NCBI GenBank assembly: GCA_041398905.1
Contig: JAWKTV010000006.1
Coordinates: forward strand, 1 to 64,000
Reading direction: 5' to 3'
Origin: JAWKTV01 sp041398905
GTDB taxonomy: Bacteria > Planctomycetota > Planctomycetia > Planctomycetales > Planctomycetaceae
Length of the DNA: 64,000 nucleotides
Each line of letters begins with the position of its first letter. The stretch's first letter is position 1. Both the position numbers and the translations under genes were made by a program. The notes below the pieces were generated by a model, which worked only from the letters and a program-made list of their open reading frames with translations, searched no databases and was not told the origin of the DNA. Shown here piece after piece: positions 34,784-44,375 of this stretch.

Positions 34784-36163
34784 ATGATGAACTGGGGCGT
34801 CTTGCCTCCTTTGTTCGCTTCTTACTGGTCCATACCGCCAATGCGCCTCGCCCATCTCGGAACTCTGTGCCTGCTGGGGTGTCTGCTGGCACCGGCCTGC
34901 CGTAGCGGGCTGTCGCAGGAGCGATCGCCCCCCGAGCCAGCCGCGAACATAGAGAAGTCCAGGTACGCCGGCCGCACCCAAGACGAGTGGAGCGAGCTGT
35001 TTCGCACGCTCACGCTCTCGAGCAAGGCCGCCGCGGAGGAAGTGCCGCAGCTTGTCCAGGTCTTGCTCAACGATGATGCTCCGCCGGCATTGCGGAAGCT
35101 GGCGGTCAGCATGCTCGGCCGGATCGGTGAGCCGGTGCGGCCACATGTCCCCGAGCTGCTCACTCTGCTCGATCAAACCAACACCGAGTTCGCGGCACCA
35201 ACCGAGTGGGGACTGAAGTGCATCAGCCTGCTGGGACCGGTGGCGGCCGAGGCGACGCCGCGGCTTGCCGAAGTGTTGCAGGACTCGGCAAGAACCCATC
35301 GCGAGCGACTGCTGGCAATCGAGGGGTTGGGCATGATCGGCCCAGCCCATCCCCGCACTCTGGGCCTGCTCGTCGCGGAGCTGGAGCGGAGGTCCGCACC
35401 CGCTTCGACTGCGGAATCGGAGTCCGCCACACGGCCTGCAAATCAGCCCTCGGAATCGCTCGCAGTGGCGGCAAGCGACGCCGCGGCAACCGCATCCGAG
35501 CTGCGACAGTCTCACCAGCGGAACGAGCTACGCGTCGCCACGGTCGACATGCTCGCACTCTTCGGTGCCACTGCGGCCCCGGCTGTCCCGCAATTGCTCA
35601 AGGCGCTGCGATCGGACCATGAGCCGCTCCGCAGGTCCGCCGCCTTCGCGTTGGGGCAAGTCGGCGGCACACTCGGCATGCAGGGACTTGTCGAAGCTTT
35701 GCTGTTCGACGACTCGCCGGCCGTGCAGGATGCGGCGGGCCATGCACTGGCGAAGCTGGGTACACCGGCGATCCCCCGACTGACGCAACTGCTCGACGAT
35801 CGGGAGCCGGGGGTTCGCTTGCGCGCGGTCCGCGCGCTGGGACAGATCGGGAAGCTGGCCATCGTCGCCGCCGAGCCGCTGCGTACGCGACTCGACGATG
35901 ACTCGAACGCCGTCCGCATCGCCGCCGCCGAGGCCATCTGGCTGATCACCGGTGATGCCAACGCCGCCCGGCAACTGGCCATGACGTTCCTTGACAGTGA
36001 CGATCGCGATACTCGGCGGGACGCCTTCTTACTACTGGTGCTCATCGGCCGTTCGCCCGCCGGAGCCGAGGTGGTCGCCGAGCTGCAGCGGCTCACCTCC
36101 AGCGACAACCCGCGCCTTCGTCAGGCGGCGGTCATCGGGCTGCGTGAGATCGCTCGCCCGTGA
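34784..36163 (+). CDS. HEAT-repeat protein, probably a lipoprotein
   Basis: The 459-residue frame may truly start at Met20 (position 34841, MRLAHLGTLCLLGCLLAPAC), giving a lipoprotein-like signal with Cys at LLGC or LAPAC. The mature protein is a chain of HEAT/PBS-type repeats (LRKLAVSMLGRIGEPVRPHVPEL, LRRSAAFALGQVGGT, VRLRAVRALGQIGKLA, VRIAAAEAIWLITGD) with a Ser/Ala linker around 195-230. Such helical solenoids bind protein partners; no enzymatic part is present. It is the second gene in a plus-strand run with the membrane protein upstream. Confidence 0.85.
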   Translation: MMNWGVLPPLFASYWSIPPMRLAHLGTLCLLGCLLAPACRSGLSQERSPPEPAANIEKSRYAGRTQDEWSELFRTLTLSSKAAAEEVPQLVQVLLNDDAPPALRKLAVSMLGRIGEPVRPHVPELLTLLDQTNTEFAAPTEWGLKCISLLGPVAAEATPRLAEVLQDSARTHRERLLAIEGLGMIGPAHPRTLGLLVAELERRSAPASTAESESATRPANQPSESLAVAASDAAATASELRQSHQRNELRVATVDMLALFGATAAPAVPQLLKALRSDHEPLRRSAAFALGQVGGTLGMQGLVEALLFDDSPAVQDAAGHALAKLGTPAIPRLTQLLDDREPGVRLRAVRALGQIGKLAIVAAEPLRTRLDDDSNAVRIAAAEAIWLITGDANAARQLAMTFLDSDDRDTRRDAFLLLVLIGRSPAGAEVVAELQRLTSSDNPRLRQAAVIGLREIARP

Positions 36164-36215
36164 TCCCGCCCGACTCGCTTGCGCCGGCGTCCATCTCCAC
36201 TTTATGATGCGGGGC

Positions 36216-37223
36216 ATGACAGCTCAGCCGTTCTCGAACCCGCCCGCCATCGCGTCGCACATGCCCGTGCCTGTCGTGGGAGGCATGCGCGTCGAAACCG
36301 GTGCCCGATTGCACTTTGGTCCATTGGCCGTTGGGGCAGGCGAGGGGCGACGTTTCGGCGGCATCGGGCTGATGGTCCGCGATCCGGGTCTGGTTGTCGA
36401 TGCCCGTCCTGCTGAATCGGCCAGCTATCACGGCCCCCCGGAGCTGGAGTCGCGCGTCAAGCAAACCCTGGGCAGGCTCCGCGAGTCGTCAGTCGTGGAT
36501 GCCACTCCACCGATCCAGTTGAGGCTGACGACCGGCCAGTCTCTCCACGCCGGCTTCGGCACTGGCACGCAACTGGCCCTTGCCGTTGCGGCGGCGGTGC
36601 TGGGAGTCGAAGCATCGCAGGCTTCGCGGCTGGGCGAATTGACCGGCCGCGGTGCCCGCTCCGCCATCGGCGTGCATGGCTTCGCGCAGGGCGGATGGCT
36701 CGTCGATGGCGGCAAGCAACAGGCCGACGGACTTGGCTGCCTCGTGGCCCGCGTCGACTTTCCGGAACAGTGGCCGATTCTGCTGTGGATCCCGCACGAC
36801 ACTCCTGGACTGTGCGGCGAAGCCGAACGCGACGCCTTTCGCACGCTCGAGGGGACGCCCCCTGCCGTCACCGATCGCCTCGCCTCGCTGGTGCTGCGTG
36901 GGCTGCTGCCCGCGATCATCGAGCACGACTATGACAGCTTCTCCGCCGCGCTCGCCGAGTACGGCGAAGCGGTCGGGCAACAGTTTCGCACTCTGCAAGG
37001 CGGGGTGCTCAGGTCACCATCGGCGCGAACCGTCGCATCGTGGCTCGCCGCCCGCAGCGTCCACGCCGTCGCCCAGACCTCGTGGGGGCCAACCATCGCC
37101 GCCGTGCTTCCCAATGAAGCCAGCGTCCGCGCGCTGTTGTCCGAGTGGCCCTGTACGGACGGCCGGCTGCTGGTCACACGCGCCATGAATCATGGAGCGA
37201 TCGTTCGCCAGGCACCAGCCTGA
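36216..37223 (+). CDS. Beta-RFAP synthase homologue (GHMP superfamily)
   Basis: The 335-residue protein resembles beta-ribofuranosylaminobenzene 5'-phosphate synthase, the enzyme joining PRPP and p-aminobenzoate in tetrahydromethanopterin synthesis. Family features are VETGARLHFGPL near the N-terminus, GGIGLMV, GFGTGTQLALAVAAA (the GHMP glycine-rich loop) and GRGARSAIGVHGF. The C-terminus has QTSWGPTIAAV, like GHMP motif 3. ATGs at 36204, 36207 and 36216 are all possible. Planctomycetes use H4MPT for C1 oxidation; the other pathway genes are not in the window. Confidence 0.85.
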   Translation: MTAQPFSNPPAIASHMPVPVVGGMRVETGARLHFGPLAVGAGEGRRFGGIGLMVRDPGLVVDARPAESASYHGPPELESRVKQTLGRLRESSVVDATPPIQLRLTTGQSLHAGFGTGTQLALAVAAAVLGVEASQASRLGELTGRGARSAIGVHGFAQGGWLVDGGKQQADGLGCLVARVDFPEQWPILLWIPHDTPGLCGEAERDAFRTLEGTPPAVTDRLASLVLRGLLPAIIEHDYDSFSAALAEYGEAVGQQFRTLQGGVLRSPSARTVASWLAARSVHAVAQTSWGPTIAAVLPNEASVRALLSEWPCTDGRLLVTRAMNHGAIVRQAPA

Positions 37224-37398
37224 CTCGAATGACCAGCCAAATTGAGTCATGAGCAGCCTCCGGCCAACCTCACGGCTGCCGCCGAGAACTGACGCGTACG
37301 GCTCGTCCCTTTCGACAAGTCGATTGCCGTGGCATACTGGAAGTTCCTCGGTGGAACGCCGAGACCGCTTTTCATCGGTCACCGCAGCCCGGTTTCTC

Positions 37399-38046
37399 AT
37401 GCACGAGTCCGCCCGCCAGCCTGTCGACTCTGTACTCGTGCGGCTCCTGCATCAGGCGCGCGAAGGCGACACGGTCGCGCGGGAGGATCTGTTTCAGCGG
37501 TGCCGAAACTACGTGCAGCTCATCGCTCGTACTCAGCTTGAAACGTGGATGCGGACCAAGGTCGATGCATCCGACCTCGTCCAGCAGACGATGCTCGAAG
37601 CACATCGCGGCTTCCATGAGTTTCGGGGTGAATCGGAAGGGGAGTGGCTCGCCTGGCTGCGGCAGATCCTGTCGCACAACGCGCAAGACCTGGTGCGGCG
37701 CTTCAAGCAGACCGAGAAGCGGCGAGTCCAGCGGGAGGTCTCCCTTGATGCGCCCATGCTCGGCTTCTCCGGCTCCTTCCGGCACGAGCCGATCGACGAC
37801 TTCGCGGACACTCCCAGCCGACTGCTCTCCCAGCAGGAGGAAGAGATTGCCCTCGCGAACGCGATCATGCGGCTGAGCGAAGACCACCGCGACGTGATCG
37901 TGCTGCGTAATCTGCAGCGGCTCTCGTTCAACGAGGTCGCCGAACGCATGGGCCGCACCCGTCCCGCCACCCAAATGCTCTGGATGCGAGCTATCAAAAA
38001 GCTCGAGCAGATCCTCAGCGAAGGCGACGCCGCGGATGACGAGTGA
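37399..38046 (+). CDS. ECF-type RNA polymerase sigma factor
   Basis: 215 residues from the ATG at 37399. Region 2 is SVLVRLLHQAREGDTVAREDLFQRC to VDASDLVQQTMLEAHRGFHEFRG and EGEWLAWLRQILSHNAQDLVRR. Region 4 is LSEDHRDVIVLRNLQRLSFNEVAERMGRT with MLWMRAIKKLEQIL. The linker containing DFADTPSRLLSQQEE is typical of planctomycete ECF subgroups often associated with Ser/Thr kinases. No anti-sigma gene follows; downstream is a possible tiny overlapping frame and mobile-element debris. The regulon is unknown. Confidence 0.92.
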   Translation: MHESARQPVDSVLVRLLHQAREGDTVAREDLFQRCRNYVQLIARTQLETWMRTKVDASDLVQQTMLEAHRGFHEFRGESEGEWLAWLRQILSHNAQDLVRRFKQTEKRRVQREVSLDAPMLGFSGSFRHEPIDDFADTPSRLLSQQEEEIALANAIMRLSEDHRDVIVLRNLQRLSFNEVAERMGRTRPATQMLWMRAIKKLEQILSEGDAADDE

Positions 38047-38239
38047 ATCTCGTCGGGTCACCCCGGCGGAACAACTCGTCGACAACGTGGCGTCGATAAT
38101 GCTGCATGGTTCGTTCGGTTCTCTCGTCTTGCGGAGCGGCAAAGGCTCGCAAAGTCGCTCGTTGAGGCTGACCGTCCATTCGATTGGCATCAGCGGTGTT
38201 CCGGTTGCCTCCTGCACGGCCAATAGGTCTGTCTGCTGA
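38036..38239 (+). CDS. Possible small protein overlapping the sigma gene
   Basis: A 67-codon frame starts with an ATG 11 bases before the sigma stop (MTSESRRVTPAEQLVDNVAS...). The overlap geometry resembles a coupled gene, but the composition is not distinctive and there is no recognised motif. It may be chance. Confidence 0.2.
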   Translation: MTSESRRVTPAEQLVDNVASIMLHGSFGSLVLRSGKGSQSRSLRLTVHSIGISGVPVASCTANRSVC

Positions 38240-38402
38240 ACACCAGCCTGAGCCCCGGTGCATAGACGTTCGCAGCCGGTGTACTCCACAACCCGGACTG
38301 TCTTGCCGGTCCACACGTCCCACTGTCCCATAAGCCCGTTCTGCACCCAGATGCCGGAACCAGGCGGGAAAGCCCGATCGACTTCTAGTCGCCAGCAACG
38401 GG
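38240..38402. other. Short gene-free stretch before recombinase remnant
   Basis: No ORF, RNA or repeat recognised. With the doubtful frame at 38036-38239 it makes about 350 bases without a secure gene between the sigma factor and the recombinase remnant. Confidence 0.35.
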
Positions 38403-38735
38403 TTGGAACGCCGGGGTGACTCTGTTGAGATGCTCGAAGAGATCGACTCCGACACCTTCGCCTCAAAGAGTCGTGAATTTCGTGATCGTGAAGCCGAGTT
38501 GAAGCTCGAAATCGACGTGGCCGACCGGGGCAGGCACGAAATCATCGACATTGCGGTGAAAGCGTTTGAACTTTCACAAAGCCGTCGGGAGAAATGGTTT
38601 GACGCCGACTACGCCGCAAAAACGTCGAATCCTCGAAATCGTCTGTTTGAACTGCTCTCTCGATGGCGCAAGTCTCGTCACCACAATGAGAAAGCCCTTC
38701 GACCTGTTGGCCAAAGGGCTTCTTCAGACAGATAG
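38403..38735 (+). pseudogene. Serine recombinase C-terminal remnant, frameshifted
   Basis: EEIDSDTFASKSREFRDREAELKLEIDVADRGRHEIIDIAVKAFELSQS matches, in sections, the C-terminal coiled region of large serine recombinases. The rest follows in the next frame after a +1 shift in an A5 run near 38620 (KRRILEIVCLNCSLDG, then MRKPFDLLAKGLL). The N-terminal catalytic resolvase domain and the zinc domain are missing. It ends against the tRNA-Pro gene, which suggests a decayed integrated element. Confidence 0.7.
38690..38722 (-). terminator. Possible terminator of tRNA-Pro
   Basis: GAAGCCCTTTGG and AAGGGCTTTC (minus strand) can form a stem of 8-9 bp downstream of tRNA-Pro, with a TTTCTCATT tail. It overlaps the end of the recombinase remnant, so it may be coincidental. 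Confidence 0.4.
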
Positions 38736-38810
<75 letters not shown>

Positions 38811-39147
38811 TGGATGGTTGTTGGATGCGTGTCGAGGAAGTGTGGAACCTGGGGCTTTGCCGACGTGGGTTGGAGGTTTACCTCGGTGAGCGGAGTATGT
38901 CGAGCGGGCGTGATGCTGGCAAGCGGGAATGGCGGGTGGTGCGGGCAGTGCTGCGAGATGAGCGGGTGTGTCGGTGCTGGCGGGCCAGCGGGGGCGTCGG
39001 TCATGGTCGACATGCCAGCTTGTGGGTGGTTCGCTTTCCATTTTGGTTCTGAGCAACTATTGAAGAGTCAGAATTCGCGGCTGTGTTGTGCTGCGGTCAA
39101 GTGATTCCGGTCTCGCCTGCGTGGTGTGACCTCGGGAGGTGAAGCGA
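38811..39147. other. Intergenic, G-rich, no gene seen
   Basis: 337 bases of G/T-rich plus-strand sequence between tRNA-Pro and the oxidoreductase gene. Short open frames lack any recognisable protein. The last bases contain the GGGAGGTGAAGCG ribosome-binding site of the next gene. Confidence 0.45.
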
Positions 39148-40239
39148 ATGAGCATCGGATTTGGAGTGGTGGGCACGGGGATGATCGCCGGCTTTCATGC
39201 GAAGGCCCTGGGGGCGATTCCGGATGCGCGTCTGGTGGGGGCCTTCGACACCGCGGCCGAGCGGGCCGAGAAGTTCGCGGCCGAGCAGGGTTGCAGCGCG
39301 TACTCCGATCTGGATGCGATGCTGGCCAACCGGGACATCGACGTGATCACCATCTGCACGCCCAGCGGCGCTCATCGCGATCCAGCGGTGGCGGCCGCTC
39401 GGGCCGGGAAACATGTGCTGGTGGAGAAGCCGCTCGAGATCACGCTTGCCCGTTGCGACGACATCATCGATGCCTGTGTGGAGGCGGGTGTTTTGTGCGG
39501 GGCTATTCTGCCTTCGCGTTTCACGCCGGCAAACATGGCGTTGAAGGCGGCGATCGATGCGGGGCGGTTCGGCCGGCTGACTCTCGGCGACACGTACGTC
39601 AAATGGTGGCGATCGCAGGCGTACTACGATCAAGGGGGCTGGCGGGGGACGTGGAAGCTCGATGGTGGCGGGGCTTACATGAACCAGGCGATTCACAACG
39701 TGGACCTCTTGCAGTGGTTCATGGGGGATGTCACCGAGGTGTGCGGCCTGACTTCGACGCTGGCTCACGAGCGGATTGAAGTGGAGGACGTCGGCACAGC
39801 GATCGTTCGCTTCAAGAGCGGGGCACTGGGCACGCTCGAGGCCACCACGAGCTGCTATCCCGGGCTGCTCAAGAAGACGGAGATTCATGGGACGACCGGG
39901 TCTGTCATCGTTGAGCAGGATGACATCCTGCTGTGGGACTTCGCGGAGGCGGGTGCGGACGACGACGCGATTCGCAGTGAGTTCGCCCGCCAGGGGGCGA
40001 ACAGCGGCGGAGCATCCGATCCTTCCGCGATCTCGTTTGTGCCTCATCAGCGGCAGTTTGAAGATTTCATCAAGGCGATCCAGTCGGGGACGAAGCCGAA
40101 TATTGACGGCCAGGAAGGTCGCAAGAGCGTCGAGATTATCCTCGCGATCTACGAGTCGTCGTGGACCGGTCGACGTGTCAGCCTGCCGCTCGCCAAGGAT
40201 CCGGATCGACCCGATCAGCCGGAACGACTGCTGGCGTGA
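39148..40239 (+). CDS. Gfo/Idh/MocA family oxidoreductase
   Basis: The 363-residue NAD(P)-dependent sugar/cyclitol dehydrogenase family protein has the N-terminal Rossmann site GVVGTGMIAGFHAKAL, the EKP motif in HVLVEKPLEI, and GAILPSRF. The substrate-domain strands include KLDGGGAYMNQAIHNVDLLQW, with the conserved catalytic His. The start at 39148 is set by a strong GGAGG site 8 bases upstream. There is no signal peptide, so it acts in the cytoplasm. The substrate is unknown; planctomycetes hold dozens of such paralogues for carbohydrate catabolism. The frame is intact. Confidence 0.92.
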   Translation: MSIGFGVVGTGMIAGFHAKALGAIPDARLVGAFDTAAERAEKFAAEQGCSAYSDLDAMLANRDIDVITICTPSGAHRDPAVAAARAGKHVLVEKPLEITLARCDDIIDACVEAGVLCGAILPSRFTPANMALKAAIDAGRFGRLTLGDTYVKWWRSQAYYDQGGWRGTWKLDGGGAYMNQAIHNVDLLQWFMGDVTEVCGLTSTLAHERIEVEDVGTAIVRFKSGALGTLEATTSCYPGLLKKTEIHGTTGSVIVEQDDILLWDFAEAGADDDAIRSEFARQGANSGGASDPSAISFVPHQRQFEDFIKAIQSGTKPNIDGQEGRKSVEIILAIYESSWTGRRVSLPLAKDPDRPDQPERLLA

Positions 40240-40503
40240 GCATCGCCGGGCGCCGCCGCGAGGTCATTGGCGGCGGCGTATGGGTGGCCGTTTGTGCCTT
40301 GGAGTTGGACGGTCTACGATGCGTGAATGGCTCGGGTGATGCCGGTGTGCGGATGGTCGAGACGCCTGCGGACACCTGGGTTGCCTGCGTGCATTCCGAT
40401 GACCTGTGGCACGTTCAGATTCCGCCGCCCGCCACGGCGGCTCGCCCAGCGCGTCTGACGAGACGCATCAACTCACCGAACCTCAACTCCCAGGGAGATT
40501 CTG

Positions 40504-41043
40504 TTGCCTGCCAACCGCAAAGCCGAAGTCGATGCCGCGATTGCTGATGTTGACTTCGCGAAGAACGATTACCAGATCGAGTTCGACACGACTCATGGGC
40601 CCATCCGTCTGGAATTGTGGCCGGACGTCGCGCCGGGGCACTGCAAGAACCTGATCGGGCTGGTGAAGATCGGCTACTACGACGGCATTATCGTCCACCG
40701 AGTGATTCCGGGATTCGTGCTGCAGGCGGGCTGCCCGCTGGGGAACGGCACGGGTGGTCCGGGGTATCAGATCAAGCAGGAGTTCAACAACCGGCTGCAT
40801 GAGACAGGCGTGTTGTCGATGGCCCGCACCTCCGATCCGAACTCGGCCGGCTCGCAGTTCTTCATCTGCCTCGACCGTGTGCAGCACCTCGACAAGCAGT
40901 ACACGGCGTTCGGCAAGACCGCTGACGATGCCAGCCTGGAGACGATCGCCAAGATTGGCAACGTGCCCACCGGCGCGCAAGACCGTCCGCGCGAAGAGGT
41001 GAAGCTCAAGTCGGCAAAACTGAACGTGACCCCCAAGGCCTAG
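40504..41043 (+). CDS. Cyclophilin-type peptidyl-prolyl cis-trans isomerase
   Basis: The 179-residue protein, from a TTG start at 40504, is the natural family length. It has the cyclophilin core HGPIRLELWPDVAPGHCKNL, YYDGIIVHRVIPGFVLQAGC (catalytic Arg region), SMARTSDPNSAGSQFFICL and YTAFGKTADD. No signal peptide, so it is cytoplasmic. It catalyses proline isomerisation during protein folding. It stands alone between the oxidoreductase and a membrane protein and its frame is intact. Confidence 0.94.
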   Translation: MPANRKAEVDAAIADVDFAKNDYQIEFDTTHGPIRLELWPDVAPGHCKNLIGLVKIGYYDGIIVHRVIPGFVLQAGCPLGNGTGGPGYQIKQEFNNRLHETGVLSMARTSDPNSAGSQFFICLDRVQHLDKQYTAFGKTADDASLETIAKIGNVPTGAQDRPREEVKLKSAKLNVTPKA

Positions 41044-41154
41044 GCGGAGCTTCGGCGAGTGTCGCGGCTGTTCTTCCCGTTGTTGTCCGGGAGGCGTGAG
41101 GAGTTGGCGACGCCATCCCGGATTTCAGACTCGTCGTTGGATGAAAGGTGAGAT

Positions 41155-41712
41155 GTGACCCGCATCTTCGCGACTCTGGCGATCTTCGCGAATGTCGCCC
41201 TGATGGCGTCGTTCGCACTGGGCTGGTCGATCGGCGATGCGAAGTCGCTGCCGCCGGACGAAGGCGAGATCATCGGCTGGCACGTTCTGATCGCATTGGG
41301 AAGCTCGCTGATCGCCCTCCTGGTGCATGCGGTCGCGTTGACCTACTTCATGGGAACGGGGCGGTGGATCGAAGAGACCACCGCCGCGTATTCCCTGCCC
41401 GAAGACTCGCGGCGGCGGAACATTCAACTGAAGTACAGCGTGCTGCCCGGCATGATCGCCTGCATCCTGTTGTTGATCGCGACCGGGTCATTCGGCGCGG
41501 TCGCCGACCCGGCGTCCGCGATCGAGTTCACCAACGACGCCTTCGTGCACTTTGCATGCGCTTCGACGCTGCTGGTGGTCAACTCCGCAGTCAACTGGCT
41601 GGAGTGGGACGCGATTGCGCGGAATGGGCGGATCGTTGACGACATCGTGCGTGCGGTCAACGAGCGGCGCACCGCGGCTGGACTGCCGACCGGAGAGACG
41701 GTCGGTCAATAA
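41155..41712 (+). CDS. Hypothetical multi-span membrane protein
   Basis: 185 residues, GTG start at 41155 preceded by GAAAGGTGAGAT. Four hydrophobic segments are visible (about 2-22, 40-65, 101-120, 130-150), separated by polar loops including TGRWIEETTAAYSLPEDSRRR. The C-terminus is soluble. I do not recognise the family. It is followed after 49 bases by the antiporter gene on the same strand and is probably cotranscribed. Confidence 0.68.
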   Translation: MTRIFATLAIFANVALMASFALGWSIGDAKSLPPDEGEIIGWHVLIALGSSLIALLVHAVALTYFMGTGRWIEETTAAYSLPEDSRRRNIQLKYSVLPGMIACILLLIATGSFGAVADPASAIEFTNDAFVHFACASTLLVVNSAVNWLEWDAIARNGRIVDDIVRAVNERRTAAGLPTGETVGQ

Positions 41713-41761
41713 TCTGACATGCTCGCTGTCGACACTGGCGAACTCGTTTCGGAGAGCGGCC

Positions 41762-43700
41762 TTGGAGGGATCGGAACACGGACTGGTCGCGTTGGCGGCG
41801 GTGCTGGTGCTGGGAACCGCGGGACAGTGGATCGCCTGGAAGGTTCGCCTGCCGTCGATCCTGCTGTTGCTGACGCTCGGCGTCATCGCTGGACCGGTGA
41901 CGGGGCTTGTGCAGCCCGATGCGATGCTGGGAAGTCTGCTGTTTCCAGTGGTGTCGCTGTCCGTCGCGATCATTCTGTTCGAGGGCAGCCTCAGCCTGAA
42001 GTTGCGGGAGTTGCGTGAGATTGGCGGTGTGCTGATCTCGCTGCTGACCGTCGGCGTGCTGGTGGCGTGGGTGCTCATCAGTTTGTCCGCATATACGATT
42101 CTCGACTTCAGTCCGTTCAAGTCGATTCTGCTGGGAGCCGTGCTCGTGGTCACCGGTCCGACGGTGATTGGGCCGCTGCTTCGCCATGTGCGACCGGTCG
42201 GCCGCGTGGGCCCGATCGCGCGCTGGGAAGGGATCGTGATCGACCCGGTGGGGGCGGTGCTGGCGGTGCTGGTGTTCGAGGCGCACCTTGCGGCGAGCAA
42301 CGCGGGTGTCGAGACGGCCTCGTGGAGCGTCTTCGGCGGCCTCGTGCGAACGATTGTGCTTGGTGGCGGGATCGGCGCGCTGGCGGCGTGGATCGTGGGG
42401 CAGATCATCAAACGACACATGACTCCCGACTACCTGCAAAGCCCGGTCGTGCTGATGTTCGTACTGGCCGCGTTCGTCGCTTCGAACCTGGTGCAGCATG
42501 AATCAGGATTGCTGGCGGTCACGGTGATGGGCGTCGTGCTCACCAACCTCAAAGGGGTCGCCATCCATCAAATCCTGGAGTTCAAGGAGAACCTCAGCGT
42601 GCTGCTGGTCTCCAGCCTGTTCATTCTGTTAGCGGCGCGGCTGAACCTGGACACCTTTAGCGAACTGGGTTGGCGGGGGTGCTGTTCGTGCTGATGTTGA
42701 TCCTGATCGTCAGGCCGGCCAGCGTGTTTCTGTCTTCGCTCCGATCGCGACTGTCGCTGAAGGAACGGATCTTTCTGAGCTGGATGGCGCCGCGCGGCAT
42801 CGTGGCCGCTGCGGTCGCGAGCGTGTTCGCGATTCGACTGGAGCATGAGTCCGCCCTGGCGGTGCCCGCTGGTCCCGGCCGTCGTCGTGGCGACGGCGAC
42901 GGATGACCGCGGGGATGTCGAAGGAGCGAGTCGAGGAATCGCTGCTCGACGCACCGGGCAGCGGGCTTGTGCCGGCGACGTTCATGGTCATCTTCGGCAC
43001 GGTCGTGGTGTACGGTTTGTCCGCCGCGCCGCTGGCGCGTTATCTGGGGTTGGCGTCCGTGAATCCGCAAGGAGTGTTGATTGCGGGCGCGAACTCCGTC
43101 GCTCGGCAGATCGCCGCCGCGCTGCAGTCGGCGGGGTACGCGGTACTGCTGGTCGATCGGAACCCCGCGAACATCCGGCTGGCCTGCATGGAAGGTTTGC
43201 GGACCGTGTGGGACGACATCCTGTCCGAGTCGGCGGTCGAAGATCTCGACCTGGGGGGCATTGGTCGCTTCCTGGGCATGACTCCCAACGCGGAGGTCAA
43301 TTCGCTGGGAGCGATGCAGATGATCCCGCTGTTCGGCCGATCGGGCGTCTTTCAGTTGCCCACGACCGACGCCGCCACCGAGCGCGATCACGCGCCGAAC
43401 CACCTGCGCGCCAGAACCTTGTTCAACGGCACGTTGTCTCACGCGGAATTGGAACGGCAGTTCGTGCAAGGAGCGCGGCTGAAGACCACGCGGTTGTCGG
43501 ATGAATTCACCTACAACGACTTCCTGACCGAGTACGGCGGCGCGGCGATACCGCTGTTCATCAGCGAGCAGGGAAAGCTGACGATCCTGACGACTGATTC
43601 GAAGCCGTCGCCCAAGTCGGGCCAGACGCTCATCTCGCTGGTGAACGTGGTGCCGCAACGCGACCTCGCGAAGCGCGGGTCCGAGCGATCAAAGTCCTGA
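41762..43700 (+). CDS. CPA1/NhaP-type cation:proton antiporter with TrkA-N domain (frameshifted)
   Basis: The TTG at 41762 is the likeliest start (LEGSEHGLVALAAVLVLG); none has a strong signal. About twelve hydrophobic helices carry antiporter motifs LRLPSILLLLTLGVIAGP-like and the ion-site stretch VVTGPTVIGPLLRH with EGIVIDPVGAVLAV. The frame breaks near 42669 (one base missing between SELG and LAGVLFVLM) and again near 42870. The last part resumes as VPATFMVIFGTVVVYGLSA and a cytoplasmic RCK/TrkA-N domain (GVLIAGANSVARQIAAAL to the end). Together they make one antiporter of about 640 residues exchanging Na+ or K+ for H+. Confidence 0.85.
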
Positions 43701-43718
43701 GTCCTGAATACGGTGTCG

Positions 43719-44369
43719 CTAAGCCGCGGCGCGACGTGTTCGCGGCGGCAGCCTCCAGCAGGTCTCGAAGGTCACGTAGTTGATGAGCAGAGAACGCCGC
43801 TCCTGACGGATCTCCTTCTTCTCCAGCCCGTGCCAGGTATCGTGCGCCGGGGCGAACATGTAGCCGACGTTGTGTCGATAAGGCATCGTCTTCACGAGCT
43901 TCAACTCACCATCGTACAAGTCGGTGCCCAGCGACTCCGGCTCATTGCAGGGGTTGGCGTACAGCAGCATCGACATCCGCTTCTCGGGGATGTCCTTGTG
44001 CGGCTCGAGCCAGAAGCCCTGGCGATCACAAATGGCTTCGATCCGCAGATAGCAGTCCGCCATGCGGCGTTCGAGCAGGTGCTCGATCAGGCCGATCGTT
44101 GGATGGGCGAGCAAATCGTCGATGAGTTGCCTGAGCGCTGGGAACTGCCGGGCGTTCTCGCGCGTGATGTAGCAGCGAGAGTTGGAGTTCTGCGCGCTTC
44201 CCGATTGATCGCCGGCCCGCGTGCCATCGTAGATCCGCGGCACATCGGCAACATGCGCCCCGCAGACCTCCGCGAGCATCGCGTCGGTCAGCGGTTGTTC
44301 GATCAGACAGTGCAGGAACGGGTCACGAAACTGCGTCGTGGTTCGTTCGAGAGCGGCGCGGAGGCACAT
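43719..44369 (-). CDS. 2-oxoglutarate/Fe(II)-dependent dioxygenase-like protein
   Basis: The 216-residue protein has the double-stranded beta-helix iron motif: His124/Asp126 in LEPHKDIPEKR, the distal His180 in HDTWHG and Arg in RRSLLINYV as 2-oxoglutarate ligand. It resembles prolyl-hydroxylase-like proteins of planctomycetes. No signal peptide. It ends 18 bases from the convergent antiporter gene, and the ELM1-like gene lies immediately upstream (6 bases), so the two minus-strand genes form an operon. Confidence 0.8.
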   Translation of the reverse strand: MCLRAALERTTTQFRDPFLHCLIEQPLTDAMLAEVCGAHVADVPRIYDGTRAGDQSGSAQNSNSRCYITRENARQFPALRQLIDDLLAHPTIGLIEHLLERRMADCYLRIEAICDRQGFWLEPHKDIPEKRMSMLLYANPCNEPESLGTDLYDGELKLVKTMPYRHNVGYMFAPAHDTWHGLEKKEIRQERRSLLINYVTFETCWRLPPRTRRAAA

Positions 44370-44375
44370 ACTGGG

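Noticed and set aside
37372..38466. A 364-codon minus-strand frame spanning the ECF sigma gene
   Set aside because: Most of it is antisense to the sigma factor, and the remainder (38050-38400) has no recognisable protein.
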